Shown here piece after piece: positions 25,297-33,755 of a stretch of DNA of 64,000 bases. The stretch is from an uncultured Paracoccaceae bacterium (lineage in GTDB: Bacteria > Pseudomonadota > Alphaproteobacteria > Rhodobacterales > Rhodobacteraceae). The position numbers were made by a program, and so were the translations under genes. The stretch's first letter is position 1, and each line of letters begins with the position of its first letter. The notes under the pieces are model-generated. The model had not been told where the DNA came from. It did no database searches and saw only the letters and a list, made by a program, of their open reading frames with translations. Location of the stretch: NCBI GenBank assembly GCA_947500005.1, contig CANMQJ010000015.1, positions 62,001 to 126,000 on the forward strand. Reading direction: 5' to 3'.

Positions 25297-27798
25297 ATGA
25301 CCCGATTGACAGAAGACGGCGACGATTATTTTGGCACCGACGGAGATGATGTCGTCGAGGGGCTTGGGGGCAATGATGATCTTCATGGCAGCGGCGGCAA
25401 TGACAGCCTTCTGGGCGGAGAGGGCAACGACGGCCTGTACGGCGATGCCGGCAACGACACGCTGGAAGGCGGGCCGGGCGCCGACGTTATCCTTGGCGGC
25501 ACCGGCAATGACCTGCTGGTAGCCGATGCATCCGGCCCTTTCGGCGCCGGCGACAGGCTTGACGGAGAAGACGGCAACGATACGCTCATAGGCTCTCCCT
25601 ATGCGAGGCTTATCGGCGGCCCAGGCGATGACAGCCTCACTGGCGGCGACTTTGCCGAAGGCGGCCCGGGTGCCGACCACCTGACCAGCGGCTCCGGCGG
25701 AACCTCGTCCTCGACGGTTGTCTATTTCAGTTCGCCCGCTGCGGTGCAAATTGACCTCGGCACCGCAAGCGCGACGGGCGGGGATGCCACCGGTGACACC
25801 ATCGTCGGCTTTACCCGGGTCTGGGGCTCCGATTTTGGCGATGAATTGCGCGGATCGGACGTGCGCAACTTTCTCGGTGGCCGCGGCGGCGACGATACAC
25901 TGATCGGCCTGGGCGGCGACGACGGGCTCGAAGGCGGGGCCGGAAACGATCTTCTCGATGGTGGAGACGGCGACGATCACATGACGGGCGGTGCCGGTGC
26001 CGACACCATCCGCGGCGGCTCCGGCGACAATCTGCTGAGCTACAGCGGCTCGCGCGAGGGCGTCACGGTGAATCTGGCCACCGGCACCGGTACGGGCGGC
26101 GATGCCGATGGCGATGTCATCTCCGGCCGGTTTGTCGATCTGGACGGATCGAACGCGGCCGACAGGCTGACCGGCGACGAGAGCGACAACAACATTCGCG
26201 GCAATGACAGTGCCGACCTCATCCTGGGCGCTGACGGGAACGACACGCTGCATGGCGGTGACGGTGCCGATACGCTCGAAGGCGGTGCGGGCGATGACAA
26301 TTTATACGCCGGCGAGAGCTCGACATATGACGTCCCGTCCGACGACATCCTGCGCGGCGGCGACGGTGATGACCTGCTGGCCGGGGATTTCGGGGCCGAC
26401 ACGCTGGACGGTGGCGCCGGGCATGACCGTGCGTTTTACTCGTTTCGTGCCTCGTCGGTGGAGGATGGCGAAAGCGTCATCGTGCGCCTCGACGGAGCGC
26501 CGGGTTCGGGATCACAGGCCGAGGGCGACGTTCTGATGAACATCGAGGAATTTTCCTCGATCCTCTCTTCTGTCGGGATAACCGTGATCGGGGCAGCTGC
26601 CGCGGAAACGATCAGCACCGGGCGGGGCGACGACACACTTGAGGGCGGCGGCGGCGACGATTCGCTCGACGGAGGCGGCGGCGACGATCTGATCGACGGA
26701 GGAGCTGGCAACGACACGCTCGACGGCGACGACGGCAATGACACGATCGATGGTGGTGCCGACGGTGGTGACGACTCGCTCGACGGTGGGGATGGCGATG
26801 ACCTGATCGTAGGCGGCGCCGGTGACGACACACTCAACGGCGACGACGGCAATGACACCGTGGATGGCGGCGCGGGAACAGATGTGGCCAGGATCTTCGC
26901 CAGCCGCGACGAGATCACGGTCAGCGGCACAGAAACCGAACTGATCATCACGGTCGATGGGCACACAAACATCTATCACAACGTAGAAATCTTTGATCTT
27001 TTCGGCCCGGATTATACTGCCGCGCGATTGCTGTCGGGGGGAGAACCGGGCGGCCCGATTGAAGGCCAGTCTGGTGCGGATACGCTGGAGGGCACCGGTG
27101 TGGCGGACGAGATCCTGGGCCTGGGAGGCAACGACGTGCTGCGCGGGTTGGACGGCAACGATACGCTCGACGGCGGGCTGGGAGCGGATACGCTGAATGG
27201 TGGAGATGGCGACGACGCCATCACGGGCGGTCCCGATGGCCATGAGGCCGACCAGCGCGACGTGATCTTTGCCGGCGCGGGCGACGACCAGGCCGAGGGC
27301 GGCGGCGGCAACGACCAGATTTTTGGCCAGGAAGGGCACGATACGCTCGCGGGCGGGTTCGGAGCTGATGAGATCCAAGGTCAGGAAGGCAACGACGTAA
27401 TCACTGGCGGCGCGCTTTCCGACCTCGTTTTCGGGGGATCTGGAGATGATTTCGTCAACGGCGGCTTCGGATATGACCGGATCAACGGGGGAGACGGGGC
27501 CGACCGGTTTTTCCATCTGGGCGTGGCCGATCACGGCTCGGACTGGGTGCAGGATTATAAGGCATCCGAGGGCGATGTGTTGGTATTCGGCAATGCAATG
27601 GCGAGCCAGGAGCAGTTTCAGATCAACCTTGCCCATACCGCCACTCCCGACGGCGAGCGGTCGGGCGATGACGACGTGCAAGAGGCCTTCGTGATCTACC
27701 GCCCGACCGGACAGATCATGTGGGCACTGGTCGATGGCGAAGGACAGTCCAGCATCAACCTGCAGATCGGTGGGGAGGTGTTCGACCTGTTAACGTAG
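25297..27798 (+). CDS. RTX-type secreted protein 2: hemolysin-type calcium-binding repeats
   Basis: 833 residues starting at the ATG at 25297, eight bases after GGAG; a GTG three codons earlier is less likely. Nonapeptide repeats begin almost at once ('GTDGDDVVEGLGGNDDL') and recur through the protein in at least four blocks (about 8-100, 195-255, 285-385, 445-540). Beta-rich linkers such as 'NLLSYSGSREGVTVNLATG' separate them. No enzymatic domain is recognised. The C-terminal 190 residues match those of the other RTX proteins in the window. Secretion by a type I exporter and Ca2+-dependent folding follow from the family; the cell-surface or extracellular role is unknown. Confidence 0.88.
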   Translation: MTRLTEDGDDYFGTDGDDVVEGLGGNDDLHGSGGNDSLLGGEGNDGLYGDAGNDTLEGGPGADVILGGTGNDLLVADASGPFGAGDRLDGEDGNDTLIGSPYARLIGGPGDDSLTGGDFAEGGPGADHLTSGSGGTSSSTVVYFSSPAAVQIDLGTASATGGDATGDTIVGFTRVWGSDFGDELRGSDVRNFLGGRGGDDTLIGLGGDDGLEGGAGNDLLDGGDGDDHMTGGAGADTIRGGSGDNLLSYSGSREGVTVNLATGTGTGGDADGDVISGRFVDLDGSNAADRLTGDESDNNIRGNDSADLILGADGNDTLHGGDGADTLEGGAGDDNLYAGESSTYDVPSDDILRGGDGDDLLAGDFGADTLDGGAGHDRAFYSFRASSVEDGESVIVRLDGAPGSGSQAEGDVLMNIEEFSSILSSVGITVIGAAAAETISTGRGDDTLEGGGGDDSLDGGGGDDLIDGGAGNDTLDGDDGNDTIDGGADGGDDSLDGGDGDDLIVGGAGDDTLNGDDGNDTVDGGAGTDVARIFASRDEITVSGTETELIITVDGHTNIYHNVEIFDLFGPDYTAARLLSGGEPGGPIEGQSGADTLEGTGVADEILGLGGNDVLRGLDGNDTLDGGLGADTLNGGDGDDAITGGPDGHEADQRDVIFAGAGDDQAEGGGGNDQIFGQEGHDTLAGGFGADEIQGQEGNDVITGGALSDLVFGGSGDDFVNGGFGYDRINGGDGADRFFHLGVADHGSDWVQDYKASEGDVLVFGNAMASQEQFQINLAHTATPDGERSGDDDVQEAFVIYRPTGQIMWALVDGEGQSSINLQIGGEVFDLLT

Positions 27799-27830
27799 GA
27801 GGTGCGTTTGTGTACTGCTATCGCCCTCCT

Positions 27831-27861
27831 GCAGGCGGTCGAGACGCTGCAACAAGTTCCG
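27831..27861 (+). repeat. 31-bp 3'-flank repeat, copy 1
   Basis: This segment, starting GCAGGCGGTCGAGACG, recurs at 45544-45574 with a single mismatch (30/31). Each copy begins about 30 bp after the stop codon of an RTX gene (RTX2 and RTX3). Confidence 0.85.
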
Positions 27862-28074
27862 CCCGGTCGGGACTTGCTACGGTCCTCCCCGCCGCCTTCG
27901 GATGACGCATTGGTCCCACGGGTGGGCCCCGACCCGACCCGGGGTATGCCTGACTTTCGGCCTGGGATCGACGCCATGACCGAGGCCAGCTTGCGGGCGG
28001 ATGCCCTGGCGTTCCGATTGACCGCGCCGCACAGGGTGAGGCCGTCCCCCCCTGCCCGCTTAGGTGCCCCGGCG

Positions 28075-28150
28075 CCGTCGAATTTACGAGCTTGACGCCG
28101 CGCTCATTGGCGGCGGCGAGCGCCCTTCTGGTGCGGCGCGCCTCTCGGCA
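28075..28150 (-). pseudogene. Probable serine recombinase fragment
   Basis: Minus-strand translation gives 'REARRTRRALAAANERGVKL', close to the helix that links catalytic and DNA-binding parts in resolvases/invertases ('RTKxALAAAKARGVKLG'). Only about 25 residues match and no neighbouring domain is present. Treat as a fragment with moderate doubt. Confidence 0.35.
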
Positions 28151-28286
28151 TGAGTGTCACGCGGCATCCGGCGCTGAGTGCGGTACGATGGCGTTGGACC
28201 CCGGTCGCGAAGGTGGAAGGCACGCGCTTTGCAACCACAACGAGGAGCGTCAGGGGCGCGGCCCCGGCGCCCCCACCACGCGATCG

Positions 28287-28447
28287 ATGGCCATCGGACG
28301 AGAGAACGCCCTTCGTCGGCTCACAGACCTGCGACCGCGCCTACGCCTGCTCGGAGCCGCCAAGTTGATCGGCATGGACCCGCCGAGATGCTGGCCTGCA
28401 TCTCCGACCAGATCACCCACGTAGGTGATCTGCTGCCGTGGCACTGG
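28287..28447 (+). pseudogene. IS66-family transposase (TnpC) C-terminal remnant
   Basis: One frame reads 'AIGRENAL' and then 'LLGAAKLIGMDP'; after a frameshift near 28382 another frame continues 'AEMLACISDQITHVGDLLP' and then 'WHW'. Together these follow the IS66 TnpC C-terminus (LGRKN...TAKLNGVDP...DVLARIADHPxxRxxELLPWNW), with part of the segment deleted. The fragment is broken and cannot be functional. Its end overlaps the 3' end of the LysR gene on the other strand. Confidence 0.65.
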
Positions 28448-29375
28448 TCATATCACGCCTGACAGGGCGCTTGTCCATCGACCGCAAACACTCCCAAAGC
28501 CGATCCGTACTCGAACTAGCTCGCCCAAGCGTCCGAACGGCATTCGCCTTGAGGCGCACTGTTCCTAGTTCTTTTTCCATCGAGCATAAGGTGCCGGCCT
28601 CGAGATCGCGCGCGATCATGGACTTTGGCAACCAGCACACCAACCCGCGTCCAGCCACCAATCGAGCCACCGCAGGTGTCAGTGCCGTCTCTACTCGGGC
28701 GGAGACGGTCACGCCCGGCGGTAAGGCCGGCAAACACTCGTCGCGCAATACACGCCCCAGGAAGGTGTCGGTCGGATAGAGCACCCCTGGCAGATCAAGG
28801 GCCTGGTCACGCGCAATGGAGTCGCGCGCCTGTTCCACAACGCCACGCTGCCCCGCCACCGGCACCAACTGATCCTCCTCCAACCAAAGCCGCTCAACAT
28901 CGATCGCGCCCAAAGCCAGCGGATGCCGGTCGGTTTCATGGCAGATCAGCACATCCGCGGCCCCGGTCAACAAAAGCACAAGACCCTCGGAACGGTTCAA
29001 TGATCGCAAACGAACGAGGGCCGAGGGCAGCACAGCATCCAAGTGGCAATAAATTCGGGGCATCAATGAAATCGCCAGGCTGTGTTGCGCCGCGATAATC
29101 ATACGCGCCCCCTCGGCCTGCGACCGTCGCAGATCCTCGCGCAACTGGTGCAGGCTGGAAGCGGCGCTGCGTAAATCCGGCAACAGCGATTGGGCCTCTG
29201 GGCGCAAACGCAAAGGGCGGCGCGAGCGGTCCACCAGGGTCGCCCCGCACCACTCTTCTATGGCGGCGATCCGACGGGAAAACGCCGGTTGCGTCACATG
29301 CCGCGCCGCTGCCGCCTGAGCCAGCGTTCGATGTTCTTCAAGAGCGATCAGGTCGTCAATCCAGCCGATATCCAT
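28413..29375 (-). CDS. LysR family transcriptional regulator
   Basis: 320 residues from the ATG at 29375, which has GAGGGG five bases upstream; a GTG two codons earlier is possible. The N-terminal HTH is clear ('TLAQAAAARHVTQPAFSRRIAAIEEWCGATLVDR', residues about 17-50), followed by a LysR substrate-binding domain. It is divergent from the TRAP operon and very likely controls it through the dyad at 29390-29404. The last dozen residues are encoded antisense to the IS66 fragment, so the original C-terminus may have been replaced when the element inserted. Confidence 0.88.
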   Translation of the reverse strand: MDIGWIDDLIALEEHRTLAQAAAARHVTQPAFSRRIAAIEEWCGATLVDRSRRPLRLRPEAQSLLPDLRSAASSLHQLREDLRRSQAEGARMIIAAQHSLAISLMPRIYCHLDAVLPSALVRLRSLNRSEGLVLLLTGAADVLICHETDRHPLALGAIDVERLWLEEDQLVPVAGQRGVVEQARDSIARDQALDLPGVLYPTDTFLGRVLRDECLPALPPGVTVSARVETALTPAVARLVAGRGLVCWLPKSMIARDLEAGTLCSMEKELGTVRLKANAVRTLGRASSSTDRLWECLRSMDKRPVRRDMTSATAADHLRG

Positions 29376-29389
29376 ACGCACCCCTCTTC

Positions 29390-29404
29390 ATGCAACAAAT
29401 GCAT
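29390..29404. promoter_or_regulatory. LysR-type operator candidate (T-N11-A dyad)
   Basis: ATGCAACAAATGCAT contains an inverted repeat (ATGCA / TGCAT) with the T-N11-A arrangement typical of LysR boxes. It lies 15 bp before the LysR ATG in the gap to the divergent TRAP operon. That placement fits autorepression plus activation of the divergent genes. Confidence 0.5.
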
Positions 29405-29483
29405 ATTATTGGGAAAATAAAGCATTAGACGCGGGTTTTACATTCCAATTATGTTTACTACGTGGATTTCACACGGATGCGGC

Positions 29484-30767
29484 ATGCTGTTTCTCCTGAT
29501 CCTCGGACTGAGTATTCTTGGCCTCTTTGCCGGAGGCGCGATTGCCTATGTCGTCGGTGCGGCATCGGTTCTGAGCTTCATCGCAGGGGGCTCGAGCAAC
29601 TTCCTCGCCATCCTGCCGCAACGCGTCTTCAGCCAACTTGATGTGTTCGCCTTCCTCGCCATGCCGCTATTTGTGCTTACGGGTGACTTAATGAACCGCG
29701 GCGGCGTAACCCGTGCGCTCATTGATCTCGCCATGGCGCTCGTGGGGCGTTTCAAAGGGGGGCTTGGGCATGTGAATATCATGGCCAGTATCTTCTTTGC
29801 CGGTGTCTCGGGGTCTGCCGTCGCCGATGCCGCCGCCATGTCGAATACGCTCGTTCCCGCGATGCGCGAACGGGGTTACAGCGACACCTACGCCGCGGCC
29901 GTAACCGCAGCCTCTTCGATCATCGGCCCTATCATTCCCCCGAGCGTTATCCTGATATTCTACGGCGCCCTCATGGGGACATCAGTGCCGGCGCTCTTCG
30001 CGGCCGGAGTCATGCCCGGACTGCTGCTGGCCCTCGTCCTCATGGCGATGAACGCCTGGTTCGCGCGACGCGACAATCATCCGGGCGGCGCGGCCGTCGA
30101 TCTTCCGGGTCTTGGCCCCGCACTCTGGCGCGCCTTGCCAGCCCTGTCTTTGCCGCTGATCATTCTGGGCGGAGTTCTATTCGGCTTCGCCACGCCCGCC
30201 GAATCCGCTGCCGTCGCCGTGCTGGCCGCCACCCTGATCGGGCTCGCGCGCGGCGATCTCGACTGGGCCGGTATCGTCAAGGCGGGGGAGCGCACGGCAG
30301 TGATGCTTGGGGCGGTCTTTGTGATCCTCTGCGCGATTGCAGCCTTCTCCTATCTCGCAGCGCTCTATCAATTGCCCCGCCAGTTGGGCGAGGAAGTAGC
30401 GGAACTGGGGCTCGGTCCGGTCGGTTACCTGGTCGCGGTCAATTTGGTTTTCCTGCTGGCCGGAATGGTGATGGATGTGAAAGCCGCTGTCGCGCTTCTT
30501 GCGCCGATCCTTGTGCCGGTTGCCCTCGAAATGGGGGCCGATCCGGTGCACCTGGGGATCGTGATCTGCTTCAACATCACGCTTGGCCTTCTCAGCCCGC
30601 CCTTCGGCGGTGTCCTTATCATCATCTCGACTGTGACCGGCGTAAATTATTGGGCCTTGGTCCGGGCCGTGGCTCCGTTCCTCATCGCTCAGATCGGTCT
30701 TCTCCTGGTGCTGACACTTTTTTCCGAAATCACACTTTGGCTGCCCCGATCCCTCGGGCTTCTTTAA
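29484..30767 (+). CDS. TRAP transporter large permease (DctM family)
   Basis: 427 residues from the ATG at 29484 (weak GGAT site; an ATG at 29451 would add 11 residues and has no visible site). Family marks are 'FLAMPLFVLTGDLMNRGG', 'GVSGSAVADAAAMSNTLVPAM' and the C-terminal 'GADPVHLGIVICFNITLGLLSPP'. It is strikingly similar to the permease at 13471-14754, including the last 100 residues. It is the first gene of a plus-strand operon DctM-DctP-DctQ-deacylase-PLP enzyme. Confidence 0.92.
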   Translation: MLFLLILGLSILGLFAGGAIAYVVGAASVLSFIAGGSSNFLAILPQRVFSQLDVFAFLAMPLFVLTGDLMNRGGVTRALIDLAMALVGRFKGGLGHVNIMASIFFAGVSGSAVADAAAMSNTLVPAMRERGYSDTYAAAVTAASSIIGPIIPPSVILIFYGALMGTSVPALFAAGVMPGLLLALVLMAMNAWFARRDNHPGGAAVDLPGLGPALWRALPALSLPLIILGGVLFGFATPAESAAVAVLAATLIGLARGDLDWAGIVKAGERTAVMLGAVFVILCAIAAFSYLAALYQLPRQLGEEVAELGLGPVGYLVAVNLVFLLAGMVMDVKAAVALLAPILVPVALEMGADPVHLGIVICFNITLGLLSPPFGGVLIIISTVTGVNYWALVRAVAPFLIAQIGLLLVLTLFSEITLWLPRSLGLL

Positions 30768-30787
30768 AGACAACGGGAGGAAATACC

Positions 30788-31768
30788 ATGAAACACTTTG
30801 CACTTACGGCCCTGATCGCGGTGACCATGGCGCTGCCGGTTTCGGCCGAGACCATCCGCATCGCGATGAACGACGCCGAAGACATCGTCACCAACGGCGA
30901 GTTCGCTTTCGTCGAGGGCTTCCGCCCTGTTGCCGAAGCGGGCGGCTTTACGGTCGAAGTCTTCCCATCGAATGCGCTTGGCAACGAGGAAGAGCGTCTG
31001 AGCCAAGCCTCACAGGGGCTGATCCACGTCAACCTCGGCGCCGCGACAGCGCCGGCGTCGATGAATCCGCTACTGCGGATGACGATCCTGCCTTTCCTCT
31101 TCGCCAACACCGGTGAATTTGATGCCGTGATCGCCAAGACCGATCTTCTCGGCCATCTCAACGCGCCCCTTCTGGAAAACGGCGTTCGGATCGCCGGTTT
31201 CAACGTGCGCGGTCTTGACGCCGGATTTTTCAACACCAAGACCCCCGTGTCGACCGTTGAGGATCTTCAAGGCCTGCGCATGCGCGCTTTGAACAAAGGC
31301 CAAGTGGCGTTCTTCGGCGCACTGGGTGTCAGTTCTACCATCGTTGACTGGTCCGAGGTTTCCAATGCGTTGCAAACCGGGGTCGTCGATGGCTATGTGA
31401 ATCCGCCCAACTCGGCGCTCCGCACCGGCCACACGGAATTCCTGCGCCATTACACGCCCGCCGCCCTCGCGCCGAGTTTTCGTGCAGTCATGATATCGGA
31501 GGACTGGTATTCAAGCCTCTCAAGCGAAGCGCGCGCCACGATTGATGCGGCCTTGGCCGCCGGCCTCACGGCCAATCGCGAATGGCTTCCGGGCTGGGCT
31601 GAGCAAGTCGATGCGCGTTTCGCCGAAGCGGGCGTAACCGTGACCGAACTGGCGCCCGGCGAACGGGATCGCCTCGTGGAGATGTCCATTCCGATCCACG
31701 CGCAACTTCTGGGCAAAGAAGGCCTTGAGCTTGTCATGGGCGCTTTGAACCAGGTCCGGGGCGATTAA
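30788..31768 (+). CDS. TRAP transporter solute-binding protein (DctP family)
   Basis: 326 residues, with GGGAGG before the ATG at 30788. A signal peptide covers residues 1-20 ('LIAVTMALPVSAE'). The 'LRMRALNKGQVAFFGALG' and 'VSNALQTGVVDGYVNPP' segments are DctP hallmarks and closely match the protein at 12466-13437, which suggests related solutes. It delivers solute to the DctQM pair encoded on either side. Confidence 0.92.
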   Translation: MKHFALTALIAVTMALPVSAETIRIAMNDAEDIVTNGEFAFVEGFRPVAEAGGFTVEVFPSNALGNEEERLSQASQGLIHVNLGAATAPASMNPLLRMTILPFLFANTGEFDAVIAKTDLLGHLNAPLLENGVRIAGFNVRGLDAGFFNTKTPVSTVEDLQGLRMRALNKGQVAFFGALGVSSTIVDWSEVSNALQTGVVDGYVNPPNSALRTGHTEFLRHYTPAALAPSFRAVMISEDWYSSLSSEARATIDAALAAGLTANREWLPGWAEQVDARFAEAGVTVTELAPGERDRLVEMSIPIHAQLLGKEGLELVMGALNQVRGD

Positions 31769-31771
31769 ACC

Positions 31772-32287
31772 ATGCGAGCCGCCCTGATAACCCTCTCCGA
31801 CGCGCTCCACGCAGCATCGCGGCTGGTGGCTCTTGTGATGCTGGCCGTGCTCGTAGGGGCCGTTGGCTTGCAAGTCATCGCGCGATATGGCTTCTCGGCT
31901 CCTCCTGTCTGGACCGAAGAGGCCGCACGCTACGCGATGATCTGGGTCGGGTTGATGGGCGCTGCGATGTCCTTCAAGGCGCGGTTCGATCCGGCGCTAT
32001 TTACGCCAAAGACCGGACCGCGCGGTCAGATCGCCCTGCGCTTTGTTCAAACGCTTTTCGTGCTCACCTTCACCGCCCCCATCCTTTATTACAGCGTGGT
32101 CGGCACGAATGGGACCTTCGCGCGCAGTTTTCTAGGCCGCGCCCTGCGTTCGACCTCGGGTGCAATGGATCTGCCGATGATCTGGGCTGCGGCCGCCGTT
32201 CCCTTGGCCTTCACCTTGATCCTCGTGCATCTGGCCGCCCGTTGGGCCGGAGATACGCGCGATTTGAAATCCGAGTTACTGACATGA
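31772..32287 (+). CDS. TRAP transporter small permease (DctQ family)
   Basis: 171 residues with four hydrophobic segments and the DctQ signature 'QVIARYGFSAPPVWTEEAARYAMIW'. It starts 3 bp after the DctP stop, and its own stop overlaps the next ATG by 4 bp (ATGA at 32284-32287). It completes the second TRAP system of the window. Confidence 0.92.
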   Translation: MRAALITLSDALHAASRLVALVMLAVLVGAVGLQVIARYGFSAPPVWTEEAARYAMIWVGLMGAAMSFKARFDPALFTPKTGPRGQIALRFVQTLFVLTFTAPILYYSVVGTNGTFARSFLGRALRSTSGAMDLPMIWAAAAVPLAFTLILVHLAARWAGDTRDLKSELLT

Positions 32288-33729
32288 CGACTGCCGATCT
32301 CATTCTGCGACAAGCGCAATTGATCGATGGCACCGGCGCCCCCCTTTTCATCGGCGACCTCGCCATCTCCGATGATCGGATCACCGGCATGGGGGATCTG
32401 AGGGACTGGCGCGCCGACCAAGAGATCGACGCCCGCGGACTGGCGCTCGCCCCCGGGTTCATCGACAGCCACTGCCACGATGATCTGGCCCTTCTGCAAA
32501 CCCCGCTGCTGGAACCGAAAATCAGCCAGGGCGTGACCACTGTCGTGAATGGGAACTGCGGGTTCTCCCTTGCGCCCCATCCCGCCAATCGGGGCCCACT
32601 GCCACAGCCGCTGGCCTCTCTGGTGCCCGATCCGTCGCTGATGTTTTTCGATTTCGCCGCCTATTTCCGACGCCTCTCCGAGGAACCTCCAAGCGTCAAT
32701 TCCATGTGCCTGTGTGGCCACACCACCCTGCGGCACGCGGTAATGGACCGGTTCGACCGCGCGGCTACAAGAGCCGAAATCAAGGCGATGCGGAATTTTC
32801 TCGACACCGCACTGACGCAAGGCGCCGCGGGGATGTCCACCGGGCTCTATTACCCGCCCGCCTCGGCCGCCCCGACCGAAGAAGTGATCGAGATCGGCGG
32901 GGTCCTGCAAGACCACCGGGCGCTGTATGTCACGCACATGCGGAACGAAGCCGATGGTGTCGTCGCCTCTGTCGAAGAAACGCTGCGAATCGGACGTGAA
33001 ACCGGCGTCCCGGCCATCGTCTCGCATCACAAATGCATGAACCCCCAGAACCACGGGAAATCTGTTGTAACTCTTGGCATTATCGATGCCGCTCTTGCAG
33101 CGGGCCAGGATGTCGGGCTGGATGCCTACCCCTACATCGCGGGCTCCACGTTCCTCTTCCCGGAGCGGGTTGACCAGGCAGCGCGTGTCATTGTCACCTG
33201 GTCGAAGGCCATGCCCGAAATGGGTGCGCGCGATCTTTCCGAGATCGCAGCCGATCTCGGCCTCTCCCTGCGCGATGCCGCCGAGCGTCTGCTGCCTGCC
33301 GGCGCCGTCTATTTCCAGATGGACGAAGGCGACCTGCGCCGCATTCTCGCACATTCTTTGACGATGATCGGCTCAGACGGCTTGGTGGCCGATCCGCACC
33401 CGCATCCACGCGCTTGGGGTACATTCCCTCGGGTTCTTGGGCATTACGCCCGCGATGAAGGCCTTTTCTCGCTCGAAGAGGCCGTGCACCGCATGACCGG
33501 CCTGACCGCAAAGCGCTTCGGCCTCTCAGAGCGCGGCACCCTGCAGGTCGGTGCTTTCGCCGATCTCGTTCTCTTCAATCCCGCGACTATTCAAGACACT
33601 GCCAGCTTTGAAGAGCCGAAACGCCCCGCGGCTGGCATTCATGGCGTCTGGTGCAATGGCCGCCTCACCTGGGACGGACGGGCAGCCACAGGCGATCGGC
33701 CCGGGCGTGTTCTGACCCGCTCGTCCTGA
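32284..33729 (+). CDS. N-acyl-D-amino-acid deacylase (D-aminoacylase)
   Basis: 481 residues from the ATG that overlaps the DctQ stop. It is a canonical D-aminoacylase: first metal motif 'FIDSHCHDDLALLQTP', then 'ISQGVTTVVNGNCGFSLAP' with the zinc-binding Cys. His residues lie in 'LYVTHMRNEADG' and 'IVSHHKCMNPQN', and the catalytic Asp in 'TMIGSDGL'. The enzyme hydrolyses N-acyl-D-amino acids to D-amino acid plus carboxylate. With the TRAP system before it and a PLP enzyme after it, the operon reads as import, deacylation and breakdown of an N-acylated amino acid. Confidence 0.9.
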   Translation: MTTADLILRQAQLIDGTGAPLFIGDLAISDDRITGMGDLRDWRADQEIDARGLALAPGFIDSHCHDDLALLQTPLLEPKISQGVTTVVNGNCGFSLAPHPANRGPLPQPLASLVPDPSLMFFDFAAYFRRLSEEPPSVNSMCLCGHTTLRHAVMDRFDRAATRAEIKAMRNFLDTALTQGAAGMSTGLYYPPASAAPTEEVIEIGGVLQDHRALYVTHMRNEADGVVASVEETLRIGRETGVPAIVSHHKCMNPQNHGKSVVTLGIIDAALAAGQDVGLDAYPYIAGSTFLFPERVDQAARVIVTWSKAMPEMGARDLSEIAADLGLSLRDAAERLLPAGAVYFQMDEGDLRRILAHSLTMIGSDGLVADPHPHPRAWGTFPRVLGHYARDEGLFSLEEAVHRMTGLTAKRFGLSERGTLQVGAFADLVLFNPATIQDTASFEEPKRPAAGIHGVWCNGRLTWDGRAATGDRPGRVLTRSS

Positions 33730-33755
33730 CATTTTAAAAAGGAACCTTCTCCGTG

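Larger units (their letters stand above)
27799..28412. other. Gene-free region with mobile-element debris
   Basis: About 610 bp between RTX2 and the LysR gene. It holds a 31-bp sequence shared with the 3' flank of RTX3, a probable serine-recombinase fragment (about 28075-28150, minus) and an IS66 transposase fragment (28287-28447, plus). No intact reading frame looks real. Segments 27862-28074 and 28151-28286 are unassigned. Confidence 0.6.

Noticed and set aside
25331..27000. Possible CRISPR or minisatellite array
   Set aside because: The periodic GGCGGCGACGAC-like DNA is in frame every 27 nt and encodes RTX nonapeptides; no spacers of constant size between identical repeats.
26512..27681. 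A 389-codon minus-strand frame opposite RTX2
   Set aside because: Antisense to RTX repeats; the plus-strand protein is clear.
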